Part shown: in pieces, positions 11,131 to 22,110 of the stretch
How positions within the stretch are numbered: position 1 is the first letter of the stretch
How the letters are laid out: each line of letters starts with the position of its first letter
Source: Cocos nucifera
Lineage: Eukaryota > Streptophyta > Magnoliopsida > Arecales > Arecaceae
Assembly (NCBI GenBank): GCA_006176705.1
Contig: QRFJ01005334.1
Location: 1-64,000, forward strand
Length of the DNA: 64,000 nt
Reading direction: 5' to 3'
Translations under genes and position numbers: made by a program
Notes under the pieces: model-generated
What the model saw: the letters and a program-made list of their open reading frames with translations, nothing else
Told to the model about the DNA's origin: nothing
The model's database searches: none

Positions 11131-12203
11131 TGGCAGGGTATTGCTACTCGATCGTCCTACATAAGGGAGATCAGCCCGACACTTATCTTGTTGATGGACT
11201 GGACGTCCGTGATGACCTCACTGAGGAGCAGGGCGAGCCTGTGGAGGACCTCATCTCTATGCCCTTGAATGATAGAAACTCGGAGCACGTCGTGCAGATT
11301 AGCTCCAACTTAGCGATTGAGGTTCGGGAGCAGCTCATCACTTTCCTCAGAAGAAATGCGGATGTCTTCGCCTGGACCCCAGTGGATATGCCAGGGATCG
11401 ACATCGAGGTCATGGAACATCGGCTGGCCGTCGATCCGAAGCATCGATCGATAAGAGAAAAGCTGCACCACCATGCCCCGGAGAGGTAGAAAGTGATCAT
11501 CGAAGAAGTAGACAAGCTCCTCAAAGCCAGACTCATCTGGGAGGTTAACTATCCGACCTGGGTCTCGAATGTGGTTCTTGTTAAGAAAGCAAATAACAAG
11601 TGGAGGATGTGCATCGACTTCAAGAAGCTGAACAAGACTTGCCCGAAGGACAGCTACCCCCTACCCAGGATCGACCAGCTGGTGGATGCAACCACGGGCC
11701 ATGAGCTCTTTACCTTTATGGATGCCTTTTCTGATTGCAACCAGATATGCATGGCGCCTAAGGACGAAGAGAAGACCGCCTTCATTACCAATCGAGGTCT
11801 TTATTGCTACAAGATCATGCCTTTTGGACTCAAGAATGCAGGGGCAACATACCAAAGTTTGGTTAATAAGGTCTTCAAGGAGCAGATCGGCCGCAATATG
11901 GAGGTGTATGTAGATGACATGCTCATCAAAAGCCGAGCTTCAGCAGACCACCTGACCGACCTTGAAGAGACCTTTCGTACACTCAGGAAGCACAAGATGA
12001 AGCTGAACCCAACCAAATGTGCCTTTGGCGTAACCTCCAGAAAATTTCTTGGGTTCATGGTGTCGAGACGTGGAATCGAGGCAAACCCCCAAAAAATCCG
12101 AGCCATTCGAGAAATGACCACTCCAAAGACGATCAAGAAAGTTCAGCACCTGGCCGAAAAGGTGGTGTTCCTAAATCGCTTCATCTCAAGATCGACCGAA
12201 TGA
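11131..12203 (+). pseudogene. rt: B reverse transcriptase
   Basis: Ty3/gypsy RT in the same frame as the protease. Visible blocks: WRMCIDFKKLNKTCPKDSYP (about 11600-11660), MDAFSDCNQICM, MPFGLKNAGATYQ (about 11815-11855), and catalytic YVDDMLIKS (about 11905-11935). There is an in-frame TAG at 11487 just before the RT core, where Gln is expected, and a TGA at 12201. Both fit single C-to-T changes. The QICM segment replaces the more usual QI.M context and looks otherwise normal. Non-functional as read. Confidence 0.93.
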
Positions 12204-12690
12204 TGCATGCCCTTCTTCGAGGTTCTCAGGTGACCGAAGGACTTCTGCTGGACGGCGGAGTGCCAACAAGCATTCGAGAAGCTCAAAAACCACCTCGACA
12301 CGCTCCCGCTGCTGGCAAAATCCAAACCTAGGGAAGAATTAGCTGTCTCCTCGGTGGCCCTAGCAGTAGTCCTCGTTAGGGAAGAAATAAAGATGCAGCG
12401 ATCGGTCTACTACGTGAGCCGAGTCCTGAGGGATGCGGAGACCAGGTACTCTAGGTTAGAAAAACTGACTTACTATCTCATAATTGATGCCAGGAGGCTC
12501 CGACCTTACTTTCAGGAGCACACCATAATGGTCCTCACGGACCAACCAATAAAAGTAGTTCTCCACCGAGCAGACGCTTCCAAAAGAATTACAAAATGGG
12601 CAATCGAGCTCATAGAGTTCGACATCAACTACCGGCCCAGGCCGTCGATCAAAGCCCAGATACTGGTGGATTTTGTGCTAGAATGCACCA
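12204..12690 (+). pseudogene. B first RNase H (degenerate, gypsy type)
   Basis: Same frame as RT: CQQAFEKLKNHLDTLPLL, YYVSRVLRDAETRYSRLEKL and VLTDQPIKVVLHRADASKRI are the normal gypsy RNase H order after the RT connection. A further TGA is at about 12231. In Tat elements this first domain is often weakened and a second RNase H follows, which is the case here. Confidence 0.85.
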
Positions 12691-12789
12691 TTCCGATTGA
12701 AGTCGAGCTTGAATCGAGCGAAACCAGCATCAGAGCGAGGCCAAACTTTGATGAAGCCGAGCTATCATGGTCGATCCTCCTCGAAGAGA

Positions 12790-13200
12790 GCATCGACCTT
12801 TCGAAAGATTTCTGGGCTCTACATGTGGATGGTTCATCCAACTCCACTGGAGTTGGTGTGGGGCTGGTCTTGGTCAGCCCTAAAGGAGTTGTCGTCGAGT
12901 ACGCGCTGCATCTTGAGTTCTCCGCGACCAACAATGGGGCCGAATATGAAGCGCTGATCGCCAAATTAAAGATAGTAAGAAAATTAAAAATAGATCGGCT
13001 TCAAGTCTATAGTGATTCCCAGCTGGTGGTTGGTCAAGTCGGCGGTGGCTATGAGGCACGGGAGGAGAGCATGGTGAGGTACCTCAGGAAAGTGAAGAAT
13101 TTGATCTCAGCCTTCGACAGTTTCAAAATTCAGTACATCCCGAGGGTGGAAAATGCAAGAGCCGATCTTCTTTCCAAGTTGGCCGCTTCAACGCTGGCCG
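12790..13200 (+). pseudogene. B second, archaeal-type RNase H
   Basis: Separate RNase H domain with all catalytic acids visible: Asp in LHVDGSSNSTG, Glu in NNGAEYEALIA, Asp in QVYSDSQLVVGQV, and Asp in VENARADLLSKLA. This arrangement is known from the Tat branch of plant Ty3/gypsy elements and is thought to have been acquired in addition to the first RNase H. No stop interrupts this domain; the open frame runs from 12354 to 13538. Confidence 0.88.
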
Positions 13201-13259
13201 AATTGCCCAAAGAAGTATTTTTGGAAACTTTGAAGTGCCTGACCACAGAGGAATCTCAG

Positions 13260-14521
13260 GCCATCTTGCAGACAGAATATGAGCCCAGCTGGATCGACCC
13301 ATTGATCGTCTACCTTCAAGAGGGGGTCCTTCCCCGCGATCGAAAAGAAGCTCGGAAGCTCAAGAATCAGGCCTCCCGCTACGTCTTATACGAAGGCAGA
13401 TTGTATAAGAGGTCGTACTCCCTCCCATTGCTGAGATGTCTTCGACCTTCAGAGGCCGACCTCTTGCTATGGGATGTGCATGAGAGACTCTGCGGAAGTC
13501 ACGTGGGAGCCAGGTCCCAATCGCAAAAACTACTCTGACAGGGGTACTACTGGCCGACTTTATTTTGCGATTCCATGGAATATGTAAAGAGGTGCGATCG
13601 CTGTTAGAAGAATGTCAGTGTGCAGAGGCAGCTGGCATCCGAACTCACTCCACTCAGTTCACCCTAGCCGTTTGCACAGTGGGGAATGGATATACTCGGC
13701 TCCTTCCCAACGACGTCTGGGCAGCGAAAGTTCCTCCTGATCGCGATCGACTACTTCACCAAGTGGGTCGAAGTCGAACCACTCACGAAGATTATCGAGG
13801 CCAAGATGCAGGACTTCATCTGAAAGTCACTAGTCTGTCAGTTCGGCCTGCCCCAAACCCTCATAATCGATAATGGGCGACAATTCACCGGGGCGAAGTT
13901 CGTCGAGTTCTGCGAAGGACTAAACATCTTCCACCGCTTCACATCGATGGCTCACCCGTAGGCAATGGGGAAGCTGAGATAACCAACCGGACCTTGCTGC
14001 AAGAAATCAAAGCGAGACTCGATAGGGCAAAAGGGGCCTGGGTGGATGAACTCTATCATGTCCTCTGGGCATACCAAACTATTCAAAGGGTGCCAACTGG
14101 AGAAACACCCTTCGCCTTGGCCTTCGGTACTGAGGCAGTTATCCCGGTCGAGCTTAAGCTCCCTTCTGCATGAGTCATGGGCTTCAATGAGCGGCACAAC
14201 CCCTAGGACCTCAGAGTCAACCTTGATCTTTTAGAAGAAAAGAGGGAGGAAGCCCGCATCCGGATGGCAGCCTACAAACAGAAGGTGGCTTAGTATTACA
14301 ACTCCAAGGTTAAAAGCAAGACGTTTAGAGTGGGAGACTTAGTGCTCCGACGAGCTGCTGTCGCTCAGTCTCAGAGTCAAGGGAAGCTCGCCCCAAACTG
14401 GGAAGGTCCGTATGAGGTAACGAAAGTCATCCGACCCGGAGCTTATCGCCTGAAGGAACTCGGAGGGATAGTGCTTCTCCGGCCGTGGAACTCAGAAAAT
14501 CTGAGGATGTATTATCAGTAA
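13260..14521 (+). pseudogene. int: B integrase with HHCC finger and GPY/F end
   Basis: The zinc finger reads VHERLCGSH then KRCDRC (about 13475-13605). The catalytic core has Asp in GMDILGSFP (about 13690), Asp in IIDNGRQFTG (about 13870) and Glu in the segment at about 13975. Stops at 13536, 13603, 13666 and 13821 and a shift near 13965-13980 break it. The C-terminal piece at 14330-14521 holds WEGPYEV, the GPY/F motif of gypsy integrases, and ends RMYYQ. It would insert the B cDNA. Confidence 0.9.
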
Positions 14522-14605
14522 ACTTCCTTTAAAAACTACTTTGTTTTGCATTATTGATTTCTGGCACAAGAATTACGGGATGACAGAAAAGAAATGAGTA
14601 AAAGT
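14522..14605 (+). other. B spacer after pol
   Basis: Short AT-rich non-coding link between the pol stop and the tandem array. Confidence 0.5.
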
Positions 14606-15335
14606 AGCCCGTTAGGAATAGGAGGAGAACCTCATCCTAACGTGAGTAGGTCAAAGACCTCTAAACCTTGGCTGCAGGAGATAAGATCTCCCCCAGGTCA
14701 ACATCGGCTGTAGGAAATAAGACCTTACCAAAGTCGAAGGCCTCATTCACAAAGGATGAGATGGGGGGAGAGGCACGGACGATGGTTCGCATGTGCCCCC
14801 ACAGCCCGTTAGGAATAGGAGGAGGACCTCATCCTAACACGAGCAAAGTCGAAGGCCTCATTCACAAAGGATGAGATGGGGGGAGAGGCACGGACGACGG
14901 TCCGCATGTGCCCCCACAGCCCATTAGGAACAGGAGGAGGACTTCGTCCTAATGCGAGCAAAGTCGAAGGCCTCGTTCACAAAGGACAAGATGGGGGAGA
15001 GGCATGGACGATGGTCCGCATGTGCCCCCACAACCCATTAGGAATAGGAGGAGGACCTCGTCCTAATGCGAGCAAAGTCGAAGACCTCATTCACAAAGGA
15101 CGAGATGGGGGGAGAGGCACGGACGACGGTCCGCATGTGCCCCCACAGCCCATTATAAATAGGAGGACCTCATCCTAATGCGAGCAAAGTCAAAAGCCTC
15201 GTTCATTTTAGATGAGATGGAGGGAGACGGACGACGGTCCGAATGTGCCCCCACAATCCATTAGGAACAGGAGGAGAACCTCGTCCTAATGCGAGCAAAG
15301 TCAAAGTTAGGAATAGGAGGAGAACCTCATCCTAA
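14606..15335 (+). repeat. B 3' tandem array, about 115-bp unit
   Basis: A unit containing GATGAGATGG, ACGGTCCGCATGTGCCCCCA and TTAGGAATAGGAGG recurs at about 14755, 14870, 14985, 15099 and 15211, so the period is 112-115 bp. Each unit has a potential hairpin made by TTAGGA...TCCTAA around an AGGAGG/CCTC stem. The first and last units are partial. The two ORFs here are translations of the repeat and not genes. Confidence 0.9.
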
Positions 15336-15536
15336 CCCGAGCGACCGGGCCAACTTCGATCGGAGAGCTTCAACTTCCACTTCGACTAGAGATAAGATCG
15401 AAGATAACCTCATCTTGAGATGAGATCCTCCCTAAGCTTCGACATGGACCAGCACGAGGCTCAGAGGAAGACTTTGGCAGTCATCATTCCTGCACTCCCT
15501 TCCTTCGATTTTTGAACTCGAGAGTGGGAGGGCTGG
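15336..15536 (+). other. B pre-LTR region and polypurine tract
   Basis: Non-coding; ends with GAGAGTGGGAGGGCTGG before the LTR start, a purine-rich stretch that should be the polypurine tract. Confidence 0.65.
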
Positions 15537-16338
15537 TGTTGGGGATAAATCCCGCTCCCACTGAAGTCTAGTCCGATGCTTAGCCTAATGCAACCAGTAG
15601 CCGCAGAAGAGCTTCAACAGACGGGCTTTAGCCGAACCCCCAGCGACCGAGCTTCTTCTAACCCATTCAACCGACCGAACTACTTAGCAGCCAAACTCCT
15701 TCTGACTCCTCAATCGCCGAGCTTCAGTCAGACTCCTGTAAGAGCCAAACTCTCTTCGCGTTGTGACAGTCAGGCGCCTGCAGGAGCCAAATTCCCTCCA
15801 ACGATCGAGCTTCTACGAAAGCCGGACTCCCTGCGGACTTCTCCAGCAGTCGGGCTTTTACGGAAGCCTGACTCCCCGCAGACTTCTTCAACGGACAAGC
15901 TTCTCAATGGCCAAACTTTCATGAAAGCCAAACTTCTTATGATGGATTCCTGCAGGCGATCCCGCTACGGTTACACGATAATAATGGTCGACATTTATCG
16001 AGTCAATAACGATCGGCATTTATCAAGTCAATAACAATCGGCATCGATCAGGACAATTACGATAATCATTAATCAAGGCGGTTACAACAAGATCCCTCTA
16101 TAAAAAGGACCCTCCGAATATACTTACACTAGGTTCTGAAAACCCTTCTCTCCTCCTCTAAACTCTCCACACTGAGCACTCCATTCCTATTGACTGAAGC
16201 TGACTTGATCGTCGGAGGGTCCTGCCGGAGCCACCCCCCATCGGCTTCAGATGGGACTTTGTTTTGCAGATCCCCGATGGCGACCCCATCTACCTCCACT
16301 CCAGCGAATTCCGACGACTACCAGATTCTGCGTCAATA
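15537..16338 (+). repeat. B 3' LTR (802 bp)
   Basis: Starts TGTTGGGG, ends GCGTCAATA; same length as the 5' LTR. TATA box at 16099-16107. Confidence 0.95.
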
Positions 16339-16343
16339 ATTAT
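16339..16343 (+). other. Target-site duplication of B, right copy (ATTAT)
   Basis: Identical to 8121-8125. The C sequence resumes here. Confidence 0.9.
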
Positions 16344-16961
16344 GATTGAAGATATATTGAATAAAATTAATTTATGAACTTTTATTATTAAAGTTTAAGA
16401 ATAATTTGAAACATTAACATATATGCTCGATAAACTGAACTTCTTAAAAAAATACTTTCAAACTCGATTGGTACCTTGAATTATAGCAAATACTTATAAT
16501 GATGAAAAGAAGGAGAAAATTTGGTAAATGAAGAAAGTAAATTTAACATATTAAATTACTCAAAATCTTGTGACATTTTTTTTCATAATATGATTTTAAT
16601 TTTGTTATGAGATACAAAATTGATAAAGAGTAAGCAGGAAATGAAATTAAGGAATATGGCATATGGTAAGAAGGAGCAAATTTTGAATAAAAATTGAACT
16701 CAATTGACTATAATATTAAGAAAGAGTTTAATGATTTTGGACTATTAAAGAAGAATTTACTCTGTTGATTTTATTAATCACCTCTTTTTGAGTTGTTCTT
16801 GTTGATGTTGTTAAAAAGGAAGAGTTATTGTTAAGTATATGATTTAGCTTAATTAGAACGAAGTATGTTCTTATTGCTTAGTGGTTTTATGCTTTTTAAA
16901 TATGTAATGTTTTAGAAATTCACTACACATTATTTGCATATACTCAAAAGTTTTGTCATCA
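16344..16961 (+). other. C 3' internal non-coding stretch
   Basis: Very AT-rich with stops in all frames. It lies between B and the C polypurine tract, so it is the 3' untranslated part of C. No motif recognised. Confidence 0.5.
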
Positions 16962-16977
16962 TAAAAAAGTGGGAGAT
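16962..16977 (+). other. C polypurine tract
   Basis: TAAAAAAGTGGGAGAT directly before TGTTGATCC, the LTR start; the GTGGGAGAT core also precedes the A1 LTR. Confidence 0.8.
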
Positions 16978-17150
16978 TGTTGATCCAAAGATTGATTTTG
17001 GTGATGACAAAGAGTTTTGAGTATAAGTTATAAAGTCTAACTATGTTTGTGAGAATGTGTAGTTTCAAAACTTCAAACTCGACATCTTAATAGAGATAAA
17101 ATCAAGTTAAAAAGGCAAGTCTAGCCTATAAATTATTTAGAGAAGAAAGG
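16978..17150 (+). repeat. C 3' LTR, left part
   Basis: Starts TGTTGATCCAAAGATTG after the polypurine tract and is cut at 17150 by A2. The LTR continues at 27100. The homologous left part of the 5' LTR is outside the window, so this piece cannot be checked here. Confidence 0.75.
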
Positions 17151-18968
17151 TGTTAGATGTGTGCACTAGAAGCCAAATTGGCTAAATACTTGTAATACAC
17201 TTCTAAGGATAATTTTATAATTTTAACTATAAATTAATAAAAGAATTATTTTCTATCACATTGTGTATTTAAAGTATCTGTGATACATCCTTTGAGTTAA
17301 TGGTAATGACAATTCATATTTTCAAGAGCTGAAAATTTGAGACATGAATTTTTATAATTAACTCATAAATAGCATCCGACCATAGGATCATCAAGAGAAT
17401 GGTGATCGATCCGAAAAGTTAGTATACAATTGCTTTCTTAGGATAGATGTGTCTTGACGAGTTTACCTTAACCCTAATCCAGTCGAGGCTCAAGATAGAA
17501 GAACCCAATTACATAAGTAACTACACTAAGAGATTTAGTTTTAGCTCTGATGGGTTGCCACCATATACTGCTAGGTATCATTGGTAGATTTTAGGAGTAA
17601 TTAGAATGATTTTCATGATCGATCATTCTAATTATATGAATCAGAAAAGTTCTGATCCATCGAAAGGTATTTCGATAATATCGATAATAGAGATCATGTC
17701 ATATCTTATTATCATATGAAACTAAACTTAATTAGGTCACACAAATAGGAATTTGACTCTGAATGTTATCAATTGAGCTAACCTAGTTCGATTGATTTGG
17801 ATTAGATCCAATCAGATTGAAGGTAATCATGCTAGCACATGATTGAGCCTAATTTTCTCCTTACGTAATCTTTCTGATTCATCGCAATTGAGGTAAATTT
17901 GATTTGATTCATTCTTATATCTTAAATAGATTTATTTTCATCTGGCTAGAACCTGTCCAGGTTAGATTAATTGTAGAAATTAAATCCATTCATAGTGCAA
18001 ATGGATTAGGGTCAAAAGTTGACCTATTTGAAACTATTGAGGGTCACCTGATCAGATGCTTTTAAAAAATTCTATAGAAATCATTTTGATAGAGTTTTTG
18101 AATATGTGATAGGACATGAGTCATAAATTGAGTGTATTAAATTTCATGATTTTTGGAGGTTTCTAGACTGAGTTATGATAGAGTTTGATTTGGATCAAAC
18201 TCTTAAGGAAAGAGTCCTAGGCGCAGTGGACTCTTTCTTATCTACTCATGTCGATACCTTTTTGAAGTATTTTTGGCATGAAAACTAGATAGGATCTGGT
18301 ACTCTACATGAGGAATAAGACCTAAAGTCCCAATGATAAAAATAAAATAGTTATTTTGGTCAAATGGGACTCCATTTGGCATTGGTATTTGATATAAATC
18401 CTTCTCATGCCAAGGCACTTCAATGCAAGTTTTATTTTTCACTCAAAAGGCTACCACCCCTTCCATCTTCGACACCCCCTCTTATCCTCTCTCTTCCTTT
18501 CTTCCACATGCCAAAGGTTGGGCATAAATCAGAGAGGAAGATCCAATCAAAATTGTGAAGAGTTCAACATCTATGCGACAATGTTCGTGAGACGGACAAG
18601 CAGCATTCTCAAATTATTTTGAAGGTTCTTTAGATCAGATTCAAATATAATCTTTAGAGAAAAAATTCATGAGGAGAAGATGCCTAGATCCTATCTGAGT
18701 GGACATTGGTAGAGGTCAGGCGCATGTGTGGCTCCTTCCAGAACCTCGAGATAGATCAAGACCATTATAGGATAATCTGATTACCCAAAATAAAGGTACA
18801 AAATTAAATTAGATTTAATTTTATTTTTAATTTTAATATTAGATATTTAGAATTAAATTTGATATGTATCAGATCTAATTAGGATCAAAGAAAAAATTTT
18901 TTAAAATATTTCTTCAGATCTAATCAGATTTGAACATCCTATACAAGAAAAATATGATTTTTTCTTCA
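17151..18968 (+). repeat. A2 5' LTR with internal deletion
   Basis: Starts TGTTAGATGTG, ends TTTCTTCA. About 1818 bp, against about 2269 bp for the 3' LTR: roughly 450-460 bp are missing at about 17457, between two TTGA tetranucleotides (compare 25136 and 25584 in the 3' LTR). Confidence 0.9.
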
Positions 18969-18970
18969 AC

Positions 18971-18985
18971 TGATATCAGAGTCAG
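18971..18985 (+). other. A2 primer-binding site, mutated
   Basis: TGATATCAGAGTCAG, with two transitions against the initiator Met tRNA type TGGTATCAGAGC. It follows the LTR end by two bases. Confidence 0.75.
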
Positions 18986-20864
18986 ATTGGTAGTTCATCA
19001 ATCTAATTTAGATCTAATTTAATTTTTATTTATAATCTAATACTGAAGGATTTTAGATGTCACATCAGATGTGATTAGATTTAAAATTAAAAAAATTAAA
19101 ATTTTTTATGATTTAGATCTATAATGTATGAGATGCATAACTAGATTTGGAATAGAATAGTTCTATGTATAGTCTTGTATAATCATATTATTAGATTAAT
19201 TAAATATAATTTTAGATCAAATTTATTTTTATTTTTTTGATATTATAATTATTATAGTTAGATCTAAAAAATAGAAAATAAAATTTTTAATTTTTATTTT
19301 ATTCATATGAGATATGAAAGATGCATGCTTGGACTAATTATAGAATAGTTCTATAAAATATCTAGAATTATTTTATTTGATGTGATCAAATTTAAATTTT
19401 ATTTTCTAAATATTATATGTGATATATGAGATGTGAAAGCATGCATGTTTAATTTAGTCATGATACATGAGATGTATGCAAAATATGTATAAGTTAGATC
19501 ATTAGTTATATATTTGATATATGATTTTGATTTGATTAGTTTTGTAGTAAAAATTATATTTTTGATTAAGATGTTCTTCTTAGCCATTCGATCATAAGAA
19601 TAAAGTAGCATTTAAAGGCCCTCTCCTTTCATTCGATAGGATATTCTTATGATGTGTAGGGATACTGTGCATTCGTTCTTAATCAAAAATTAAAACTTAT
19701 TTTTCTGCAAAACCCTAGATCCTGAAACATTAGAATTTTATTACATATTTTGTTCATGAATCCAAAACTTAATTAAGAATTAAGATTATAAAATTAATTA
19801 GATCTAAAATTATAAATTTTTAGATCTAAGATATATTCATAAAATTGGGTTCGGACTTGGGTAGCTTAATTAGATCTAGCGGTTGATCAAAAGAAATTAA
19901 GAGTTAGTTAGGTGGGATCAAAGAAAACTTAGATTTAACTAGCCTAATAGGATTAAGTCTGGATCAAAATCGAATCACATTGAGATATGAACTCGATCAA
20001 GTCAAGACCTAATTTGGCTTCGTGGTTCGAGTCTGAATTAAGGCTAACCCAATTGATTCTAATTTGATAATTTGGTGTCTAAGATAAGTCTGGTAGATAC
20101 GATCGACTAGTTTTTAATTAGGAGCTACTCGATCTAAATGTATTCTTATCGAGTTAATGGTATATCCCTTCCATCGGTCTCACTTACCTGGCCATTTATG
20201 TCAACCCAGTTTTGATTCGAGGTGGCTAATAATTCGAGCCAACCCATGCCACTAGGTTACTCATAATTGTTATGACTAAGTCAAGTCAAGTTTAAAAAAA
20301 TCTAAATTAAATCTTTTTAAGAAAATATTAAGTCTAAGGTCTTCCACCATGATACATGTGCGGGCCCTTCTTGGGGTTAATTGTTCTTGACTGGATACAG
20401 TAGTTCAGTTGCACTGAAAAGATGCAATTATGTCTATTAGGCATTGGATGCTATGGGTTGGAGGATGGATTGGGCTCAATATTTTGGATACGGTAAGAGA
20501 TCCAATTCGTGCAAATAGTGGGTCTGACTTAACTAAGAAGTGGATCAATATTCCGAACATAGTGAGATTCATAAATTAGAGATCAGGTTTGGGTGCACCA
20601 TGATTAGAGAATCATTGGATAAGAGTTGTTCACTCATCGGTTGATCCATCATCAATAACTGTTAGGTGAGGTGATGAGCCAGTCGTTGGGACCGCACCAC
20701 CCACTAGAAATCAAAAATTATGAAGATTTTTCTATCTCTACCAAGGGAGTGTAGGGATCCAAGTAAATAGTAGGATCCTAATTTATTTAAAAATGAAACT
20801 CCTAAATAAATTGGTTAAGTCTAATTACAAAATTTAACTAAAAACTTTGACTCTCTACAGGAAG
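18986..20864 (+). other. A2 untranslated leader (about 1.9 kb)
   Basis: No long frame on the sense strand. The same sequence, reversed, forms the leader of D (about 40240-42271), for example the TAGGTGAGGTGATGAGCC region at 20663. Long leaders of this size are known for BARE/Angela elements and carry packaging and dimerisation signals; none was identified by motif. Confidence 0.7.
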
Positions 20865-21690
20865 ATGTCTGCATCCAATCCACTAGGCCGCATCCTAGAC
20901 ACCCACAGACTGATCGGATCCAATTATAAGGATTGGCTCTAGAACTTTAAAATTATTTTAGATTTTGAGAAGTTGACTCATGTATTGGAATAGGATCCTC
21001 CCATCTTATCAGCCTGTCCATCTACTGATCAGATAGCATCTCTCGAGAAGTGGATAAATGAAGATAACAAAGCTAGGTATTACATATTGGGTTCGATGTC
21101 TGATAAGCTCCAGCACCAACATGAAGACATTAAGACTAGCCGCCAAATATTGGCTCACCTACAAGAGTTGTTTGGTGAACAAAGTCATGTAGCTAAATAT
21201 CAAGTCACTAAGAGATTGTTTAAGGCTCAGATGTGTGATGGACAGTCGATCTAAGATCATTATCTGATGATGATCAAGAACTTAGAGGAGCTTACGAAGC
21301 TCGATGTGAAGTTAGATTAGGATCTACAGATTGATATAATTTTGCAGTCCTTGATTGATGCATATGGGTAGTTCATCATGAACTACCATATGCATAAACT
21401 TCAGAATACCTTGGCTGAGCTCATGAATATGCTGGTTACTGCTAAGCTTCTATGAAAGGTTCTAAAGGCTCAGTACTTGCTATGGAGCAGACTTCTTTCA
21501 AGAGAAAGTTTTTTGGAAAGAAGAAGAAGTCCATGAAAAAGTAGGTGGATGGTGGGAAGAAGAAGAAGGCAGAGCCGAAGAAGAAGGTCGTTGATAAAGA
21601 AAAATATTTTTATTGCAACACTGATGGCCATTGAAAGTGGAACTACCCTCTTTACTTGGCTAGCCTAAAGAACAAGAAGGAGGCAGGTCC
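20865..21690 (+). pseudogene. gag: A2 gag
   Basis: ATG at 20865: MSASNPLGRILDTHRLIGSN, followed by the copia capsid-like region (ILGSMSDKLQHQHED, LFGEQSHVAKYQVTKRLFKA). Many in-frame stops. The zinc knuckle at about 21606-21648 reads CN.DGH with the first and last Cys replaced by Tyr and the Trp codon turned into TGA, all G-to-A changes against A1. Confidence 0.88.
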
Positions 21691-22110
21691 TTCTGGAGGT
21701 ATGCTCATTATATAATCTAATATTATGATTTCTTCTGCATCCAGTTGGGTGCTTGACTCTAGTTCTAGTGCTTACTTATGGACTTCTATGTAGGATCTTG
21801 AGGATAGTAGGAGGCTGAGGGATGGTGAGATGATCCTACACGTCGAGAACGGAGCAAGAGTTGCTATTATAGCCATAGGAACCTACCCTCTATGATTACC
21901 ATTAGGTTTAGATTTAGTTCTTAGGGACTATTTTTATGTGCCTGTAGCAAGCAGAAATTTGATTTCTGTTTCATGTTAAGTATAAGAAGGCTATGTAATT
22001 AGTTTTCTTAAGGATCATTGTAATATTCATTATGAAAGAAATAAAATTATAAGTGGTTTTCTTATAAATGATCTCTATCGGTTACATATTGATGTTTTTA
22101 TTTTTAATAT
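21691..22110 (+). pseudogene. pro: A2 aspartic protease
   Basis: Reads SSASSWVLDSSSSAYLW, the copia protease active-site region, with DSS where DSG or DTG is expected. Downstream LVLRDYFYVPVASRNLISVS is the conserved second half. It is the only family-A protease in the window: A1 and D lack this segment. Several stops. Catalysis is unlikely given the missing Gly. Confidence 0.82.

Larger units (their letters stand above)
8126..16338 (+). mobile_element. Ty3/gypsy element B, Tat type, complete with both LTRs
   Basis: An 8213-bp element: two 802-bp LTRs, primer-binding site, gag, protease, RT, two RNase H domains, integrase, and a 3' tandem array. RT before integrase shows gypsy order. The extra archaeal-type RNase H after the first RNase H and the RT motif YVDDMLIKS are typical of the Tat clade. 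The LTRs have the same length and differ by roughly 9-10 percent over the first 200 bases counted by eye, nearly all transitions, so insertion is not recent. A perfect 5-bp duplication flanks it. Pol is broken by stops and frameshifts. Confidence 0.95.

Noticed and set aside
14606..15335. CRISPR array
   Set aside because: Whole 115-bp units repeat with no unique spacers, and the array sits inside a plant retrotransposon.
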